NCBI GenBank assembly: GCA_017395425.1
Contig: JAFPUM010000008.1
Location: 1 to 48,450 of the forward strand
Length of the DNA: 48,450 nucleotides
Direction: 5' to 3'
Source of the DNA: Clostridia bacterium
GTDB taxonomy: Bacteria; Bacillota; Clostridia; Oscillospirales; Acutalibacteraceae
The translations under genes and the position numbers were made by a program. Under the pieces are notes generated by a model, which saw only the letters and a list, made by a program, of their open reading frames with translations, was not told the origin of the DNA and did not search any database. Below are positions 44,393 to 48,450 of the stretch, piece by piece (the first letter of the stretch is position 1; every line of letters begins with the position of its first letter).

Positions 44393-44933
44393 GCGGAATG
44401 CCCACGCGTTCCGCCATGTCCGCGGCGGCTGCATAATCCGCCAGTTCCGCCGCTCCCATCACATAGCTGTTGCTGTCGATATCGATGGCGTACAGCGTGA
44501 TGCCCGACTGCCCCGCGTATTCATTGAAATGCGCTGCCCAGCCGGGAATTTTTTGTCTGCTGTCAAAGGTAAGACGTTCCAGCGAGAAGGTGATATGATT
44601 GACCTGTAACACCCGCGATACAGCGGCGCGGAAGGCTGCTTCGTCGCCGGATGGGTCAAGCTCGGTCAGACAGCCCGCGGCGAGTGCAGCGTCCACCGCC
44701 GCAATCCATTGCAGCCACGGTTCGGCGGAAGGGTTGTATTGCAAGCCCCGTCTGTCAAAGAGAGCGATGTGTGTCTGACAGTAGGCTTGGGTATCGCGCA
44801 GACAGTCGGATATTTCGCCGGATACCGCGCGGTTCCCGTGGCAGAGCAGAGTGAATATCTCCGTCAGTGCTTCCTCAAAAGACGGCACCGGCGGCGTCTC
44901 ACAGCCGCCGGTCAGCAAATCCCATAATTTCAT
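44358..44933 (-). CDS. DUF6630-like hypothetical protein
   Basis: About 191 residues, mixed alpha/beta. The last third (GITLYAIDIDSNSYVMGAAEL) resembles DUF6630-type proteins, and this assignment is tentative. ATG 44933 was chosen because the better promoter -10 (44967-44962) covers the earlier ATG at 44963, and GGAG lies 12 bases upstream. Confidence 0.6.
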   Translation of the reverse strand: MKLWDLLTGGCETPPVPSFEEALTEIFTLLCHGNRAVSGEISDCLRDTQAYCQTHIALFDRRGLQYNPSAEPWLQWIAAVDAALAAGCLTELDPSGDEAAFRAAVSRVLQVNHITFSLERLTFDSRQKIPGWAAHFNEYAGQSGITLYAIDIDSNSYVMGAAELADYAAAADMAERVGIPLSVFRDSAHNG

Positions 44934-44961
44934 AAGAGGCGTCATCTCCGTTTCATCTGCC

Positions 44962-44990
44962 ATTGTAGCATAAACCCGGCAAAATAGCAA
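44962..44990 (-). promoter_or_regulatory. promoter of DUF6630-like gene
   Basis: Minus strand: -35 TTGCTA, 17-bp spacer, -10 TACAAT. Confidence 0.65.
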
Positions 44991-45040
44991 GTTTTTTCCG
45001 AACGGAGAAACGTCAATCTGTGAATGGGATATCGCTGTTT

Positions 45041-45409
45041 CTACACCTTCGCCTTTGGCTTGGCAACCAGCGCGCAGGCATAGCCGAACAAAATCGCCGC
45101 CGCAATGCCGCCTGCCGTCCTTGTAATGCCCCCTGTAAACGCTCCGAGCAGTCCTTTTTCCCGGACGCCCTCCCGGACGCCGTCCGCCAGTGCGTGACCG
45201 AACCCGGTCAGCGGTACGGTTGCGCCCGCGCCGGCAAAATCCACCAGCGGCTGATAGAGCCCCAGCGCACTCAGTACCACGCCCGCCGTGACAAAGCTGA
45301 CCAGAATGCGCCCCGGCGTGAAATTGGTTCTGTCAATCAGAATCTGTCCCACCACACAAAACAGTCCGCCTACCAAAAAAACCCTGAGATATTCCGTGAA
45401 GATTGCCAT
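45041..45409 (-). CDS. spoVAE: stage V sporulation protein AE
   Basis: 122 residues and four membrane helices. The family segments are FLVGGLFCVVGQILID, TPGRILVSFVTAGVVL, GAGATVPLTGFGHALADGV and EKGLLGAFTGG. SpoVA proteins move Ca-dipicolinate into the forespore and out at germination. spoVAC and spoVAD, usual neighbours, are absent. ATG 45409 follows AAAGGATGG. Confidence 0.93.
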   Translation of the reverse strand: MAIFTEYLRVFLVGGLFCVVGQILIDRTNFTPGRILVSFVTAGVVLSALGLYQPLVDFAGAGATVPLTGFGHALADGVREGVREKGLLGAFTGGITRTAGGIAAAILFGYACALVAKPKAKV

Positions 45410-45549
45410 ATGGCACACCATCCTTTCTTATGGTTTATTTTGCCCTGTTTTTCGCTTTTCATACATCATTTGTTTTGTGGAAGTGATGCTGTCGGAATGG
45501 TGAAGAACCGTAAAATTGTAAACGGCAGTTGAACAATTGCCTAATGGTC

Positions 45550-45578
45550 TTGCACCCTCGGATGAATTATTGTATAAT
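45550..45578 (+). promoter_or_regulatory. promoter of TIR gene
   Basis: -35 TTGCAC, 17-bp spacer, -10 TATAAT, 47 bases before the gene. Confidence 0.75.
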
Positions 45579-45624
45579 AATTTGGTATCCACTCCGTTGA
45601 AGAGATTCAGAGGTGTTTTTTCGT

Positions 45625-48120
45625 ATGCCATTCGCACTGATCCCCGAATATGAGGGGAAATCGCCCTATGTGTTTATCACCTATGCGCAGCAGGACGAAA
45701 AGATCGCATATTCCATTGCCGTTAAAATGTACAACGAGGGTTTCCGTCTCTGGAGCAGTGCCGCCTGCGGCAACCCTTCCAATATGCGTATTGCCGAGCG
45801 ATTGAGCAATTCCGAAGTAGCGATGGTGTTTCTTTCGCGGAGCTATCTGAAATACGCGTCCTACAAGGAATTCGAGCCGCGTGCGGTGATGAACAGTCCC
45901 AAAAAGAAAATCGTCATTTGTCTGGACGATACGCCGCTTGGCACCGACTGGAACACGGTGGATTTTCCTGCGGGTATCCGCTATAATCCCGACATTCCCC
46001 AGGAACTGTGGCTACGCATTAATTCCTCCGACACGCTGGAAAAATGTCGTGGCGCATGGCCGAGACAGCCGCTTCCCCTGCCCTTTGAGGAAAACCGTGC
46101 CATCAATGTCTCGGTAGACGCGATGGACGAGGATGAGTATTCCGACGAACTGAGCAGTCTCCATGCACTCATGGCATCGTTTGATGTGGGGATTGATGAC
46201 CGCGACGCCCGCCGTGTTTCGCTCTTTAACCGCGATATCCCGCGACCTTCCCCTGACCGTGACGTTCAGCCCTCACAGGAGCAGGAGTACTATACGATTG
46301 AAAATCTGATTGACAATTCTCCCATGCCCGCGCAGGAGGAGCAGCAGCAATATGACCATATGGTGGGGCTGATCGGCACCATTATGGAGCGGAATCATCA
46401 TAATGGCAAGAATGCCGGACAACCCGCAGAAAAGACCCGTTCGGAGCAGATGACGCCGCCACCTCCGCCGGAATCCTACCAGCCCTCTTACCGCGAGTTT
46501 CACGCGGTTCCCAAGAATGAATTTGACCGTGTGGATCTTTCCAAGGACATATCTTCTCAGCCGGTGGTCATTACGGAATCTTCGGAGTTGAAGCCGATTG
46601 TGATTGATTACGGCGAAGATGACACGGAGATACCGGTGTATAATATGACCCGCCGACCGTCCCGCCATGTATCTTTCTCCGCCGTTCCCAAGGAGACTGA
46701 ACCGGTATCGGAACCCATTCCGGTATCGGAACCCATTCCTGTAACGGAACCCAAGCCTGCGGAGAAACCACAGGCTGTGGAGGAACCCAAGCCCGCGGAG
46801 AAACCACAGGCGGTGCCGGAACCCGCGGCAGAGGCGGAGCCTGAGCCCATTCCGAAGGAACAGCCCGCGCCGATGGTTTTCGGGCGAAAAGCTGATCCTG
46901 CCCCATCGCCGTCTTTCTCAGAGAAGCAGCCATTGGTTTCTTCGTTCAGCCGGTTTACGGATGATGACGAGATTCCCCAGCCAACACTTCGTTTTGAACG
47001 TCCGGCGGCGCCGACCCCTTCCGCTTCCGGACTGTCGTCTTCGGTTGCAAACCCCCGCCGCCGCACCATCGTTTCCGTGCGGACACGGGTGCGGCGCACG
47101 GAGTATGACGGATACGATAATGAAATGTATGAAGTGGACGGCAGGTGGATTCCCGGAGATATTTATCACCGTCTGATGCCTCACGCCAAGTATACGTCGG
47201 TGCGCCGGGTTCGTCTGCCCCGACAGACGACTGTGCTTACACTGCCTTCCGCACCTGTCGCGCCGCCTGTGATCTATCGCTCGCCCCGTCCCGAACTGAA
47301 TGCGGGCAGCCGTCTTCACGGTGCGGTCAATACCTTCTTTACCCCCGCACAGCGTTCTGTGCCGCAGCGTACCCTTACCCAGCGCCCGGCTGCTCCTGTT
47401 ATTTCGGAGCCGCTTCGTTCCGCTTTGCGTGAACGCCGCGAGGAACGCCGCAGTGAGACCCTGCGGCAGATGCAGGCGGAGGATTATGCAGCGCCTACTG
47501 TGATCAGCACCCGTACTCCTGCGCCGGAGGATGAGAATGCCCCTGCTCGCAAGCATAAATTTTCGCACGAAGGCGGTATCAAGAAGGCGCTGATGACCAA
47601 TATGGAAACGCCGGTTGACACTTCTGATCCGGAAGATTCTCACCGTCAATTCGGGACGAGAGCGGAACTGGCTTCCTCCGGAGACGAATCTGTTTCTCGA
47701 TCTGCCGAAAAGAAATCCGAAAAGAAAAAAGAAAAGCAAAAGGAACAGCAAAAGGAACAGGAACGTGTTGCTAAAAAAGCGGCACAAAAGGAAGCGGAAA
47801 AAGAAAAACGTCGGGAGGCGCAAAAGAAGGCTGCTCAGAAGAAGGCAGAGGATGAACATAAAGCGAAAAAGAAAAAACAGTCCAAGTCATCCAAAGAAGA
47901 GATGTCGTCGCCCGGCAAAACCCCGACACGCTATCATGCCAGAATGCCGCAGCGATTTTCCCGCGAAGGCTTCGCAGAGGCAGACGATGACAGTCTGCTC
48001 GAAATGCCGAGCAGAAATTTGCCCAACATTCATTATGACCCCGAAGCATATCGGGACATGAACCTCAGTGAGATTCTCTTTGGACAGAGCAGCGACGGCA
48101 AAAAGAAAAAAAAGAAATAA
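45625..48120 (+). CDS. TIR-domain protein with long disordered tail
   Basis: 831 residues. The N-terminal TIR domain (about 12-150) begins EYEGKSPYVFITYAQQDEKIA, the Firmicutes TIR_2 type. Bacterial TIR domains can be NADases in defence or signalling. Here the usual WYD-E-G loop reads WSSAA, and the acidic position after the S-x-x-E helix is E82 or E84 (SYKEFEP), so activity is doubtful. The middle (about 150-620) is Pro/Glu/Arg-rich with PVSEPIP and PAEKPQAV repeats. A Lys/Glu coiled-coil-like part (about 690-770) follows, then NLPNIHYDPEAYRDMNLSEILFG and a Lys tail. No membrane segment. ATG 45625 lies 11 bases after AGAGG. Confidence 0.75.
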   Translation: MPFALIPEYEGKSPYVFITYAQQDEKIAYSIAVKMYNEGFRLWSSAACGNPSNMRIAERLSNSEVAMVFLSRSYLKYASYKEFEPRAVMNSPKKKIVICLDDTPLGTDWNTVDFPAGIRYNPDIPQELWLRINSSDTLEKCRGAWPRQPLPLPFEENRAINVSVDAMDEDEYSDELSSLHALMASFDVGIDDRDARRVSLFNRDIPRPSPDRDVQPSQEQEYYTIENLIDNSPMPAQEEQQQYDHMVGLIGTIMERNHHNGKNAGQPAEKTRSEQMTPPPPPESYQPSYREFHAVPKNEFDRVDLSKDISSQPVVITESSELKPIVIDYGEDDTEIPVYNMTRRPSRHVSFSAVPKETEPVSEPIPVSEPIPVTEPKPAEKPQAVEEPKPAEKPQAVPEPAAEAEPEPIPKEQPAPMVFGRKADPAPSPSFSEKQPLVSSFSRFTDDDEIPQPTLRFERPAAPTPSASGLSSSVANPRRRTIVSVRTRVRRTEYDGYDNEMYEVDGRWIPGDIYHRLMPHAKYTSVRRVRLPRQTTVLTLPSAPVAPPVIYRSPRPELNAGSRLHGAVNTFFTPAQRSVPQRTLTQRPAAPVISEPLRSALRERREERRSETLRQMQAEDYAAPTVISTRTPAPEDENAPARKHKFSHEGGIKKALMTNMETPVDTSDPEDSHRQFGTRAELASSGDESVSRSAEKKSEKKKEKQKEQQKEQERVAKKAAQKEAEKEKRREAQKKAAQKKAEDEHKAKKKKQSKSSKEEMSSPGKTPTRYHARMPQRFSREGFAEADDDSLLEMPSRNLPNIHYDPEAYRDMNLSEILFGQSSDGKKKKKK

Positions 48121-48147
48121 TAGGTGCATACAGATTTCCTTCATCCC

Positions 48148-48198
48148 CAGGCACCGTCTCGCAGAAAACAGCGAAAGCGGTGTTTGGGGAGTGGAGGG
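48148..48198. terminator. hairpin after TIR gene
   Basis: CCCCAGGCACCG / CGGTGTTTGGGG (with one G-T) makes a long stem without a T-run. Weak terminator or processing site. Confidence 0.4.
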
Positions 48199-48220
48199 AT
48201 GACGTAAACCATGCAGAGTG

Positions 48221-48272
48221 ATGAAATAAAAAAATGAAATAAAAAAATGAAATAAAAAAATGAAATAAAAAA
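48221..48272. repeat. 13-bp tandem repeat, four copies
   Basis: ATGAAATAAAAAA is repeated perfectly four times, followed by a partial copy, immediately upstream of the promoter at 48285. Copy number could vary by slippage. Confidence 0.95.
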
Positions 48273-48284
48273 TAAAAAAAACAC

Positions 48285-48316
48285 TTGACAAATGGGTAGG
48301 AATGTGATAATATAAT
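48285..48316 (+). promoter_or_regulatory. promoter firing into right repeat
   Basis: -35 TTGACA (48285-48290), then an AT-rich -10 zone. TAATAT is at a 17-bp spacing, and the TATAAT shared with the left repeat is at 20. The -35 lies outside and the -10 at the edge of the repeat, as at the left end. Confidence 0.5.
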
Positions 48317-48450
48317 CCCGACTTCAACAGTTGAAAGGAAAGCAAAAAGCCGCAAATAGCCTAGGGAAGGGGGTTTGCGGCTTTTTTGAGGTATACAAAA
48401 ATGTTGTATGGAAATGCTAACCGGAAATTTTTTTAAATTTTTTATTCAGC
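48311..48450. repeat. right copy of 140-bp terminal inverted repeat
   Basis: Exact reverse complement of 1-140. It contains the palindrome TTCAAC-A-GTTGAA (48323-48335), the terminator stem (48344-48387) and ATACAA-N5-TTGTAT (48393-48409). Orientation is outward at both ends. Confidence 0.95.
48344..48387. terminator. intrinsic terminator in right terminal repeat
   Basis: AAAAAGCCGCAAA / TTTGCGGCTTTTTT, 13-bp perfect stem and T-run. It would end the transcript starting near 48322 after about 65 bases. Confidence 0.85.

Noticed and set aside
48221-48272. CRISPR-like repeats
   Set aside because: The 13-bp units are contiguous without spacers. The YQQPG repeats at 28420-28595 are coding. No cas genes are present.
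48331-48420. A 29-codon TTG-started frame inside the terminal repeat
   Set aside because: No ribosome binding site, and the frame runs through a perfect terminator hairpin, which explains the sequence better.

Overview
The window looks like one complete contig from a spore-forming, fairly GC-rich member of the Bacillota, class Clostridia, probably Oscillospirales (Ruminococcaceae-like). The evidence is spoIIR and an isolated spoVAE, strong AGGAGG-type ribosome binding sites, sigma-A promoters with 17-bp spacers, and Firmicutes-type regulators (YtrA-GntR, PadR, Bce-type two-component system). The genus-level guess is inference. The two ends are a perfect 140-bp inverted repeat (1-140 and 48311-48450) holding a strong terminator hairpin. 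This is probably where assembly stopped at a multicopy element.

Layout. 187-2950 (minus): an operon of a small lipoprotein, an NAGPA-type phosphodiester glycosidase and an Lgt-family membrane enzyme. 3192-4133: corA, followed by about 500 bp of hairpin-rich repeat DNA. 4646-7195: Lrp/AsnC regulator, aminotransferase and ispE, overlapping or tightly packed. 7289-8687: spoIIR and pyrE. 8758-11999: a GH2-family protein and two hypotheticals. 12100-13423: an XRE/S24 self-cleaving-type repressor divergent from a small membrane protein, with an SOS-box-like palindrome in the repressor promoter. 13537-17432: a GH13 lipoprotein, an SDR, a TSCPD-domain protein and a small hydrolase.

17450-24930 holds two convergent transporter modules. 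The first is a complete BceAB-RS-like set (ATPase, permease, response regulator, histidine kinase). The second is a GntR/YtrA-ABC-ABC2-ABC2 operon with a near-perfect operator over its promoter. Both are of types usually linked to cell-envelope antibiotics or peptides. 25282-27944 is the ribosomal/translocase cluster rpmG-secE-nusG-rplK-rplA. Matching L1-type RNA motifs precede rplK and rplA. The cluster stops at a terminator instead of continuing to rplJ-rplL-rpoBC.

28129-34623: a zinc-ribbon/TM2 protein with YQQPG repeats, a MATE exporter, a ZIP metal transporter, and an aspartate-family set (ACT regulator, hom, lysC). 34805-41464: an Rpn nuclease, a minus-strand block led by an M28 peptidase and PadR/DUF2812 with palindromic operators, three small genes and ilvC. 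41580-48120: a Nif11-like small protein, rsmA, a two-TM hypothetical, a thioesterase, a DUF3789-like micro-protein, a DUF6630-like protein, spoVAE and an 831-residue TIR-domain protein with a long disordered tail.

Most of the window is ordinary chromosomal housekeeping and regulation. No tRNA, rRNA, CRISPR array, transposase or prophage was recognised. The items most worth a second look are the terminal repeat with its abutting promoters, the TIR protein, the XRE/S24-SOS-box pair, the L1 leader pair, the PadR and YtrA operators, and several short tandem or inverted repeats.
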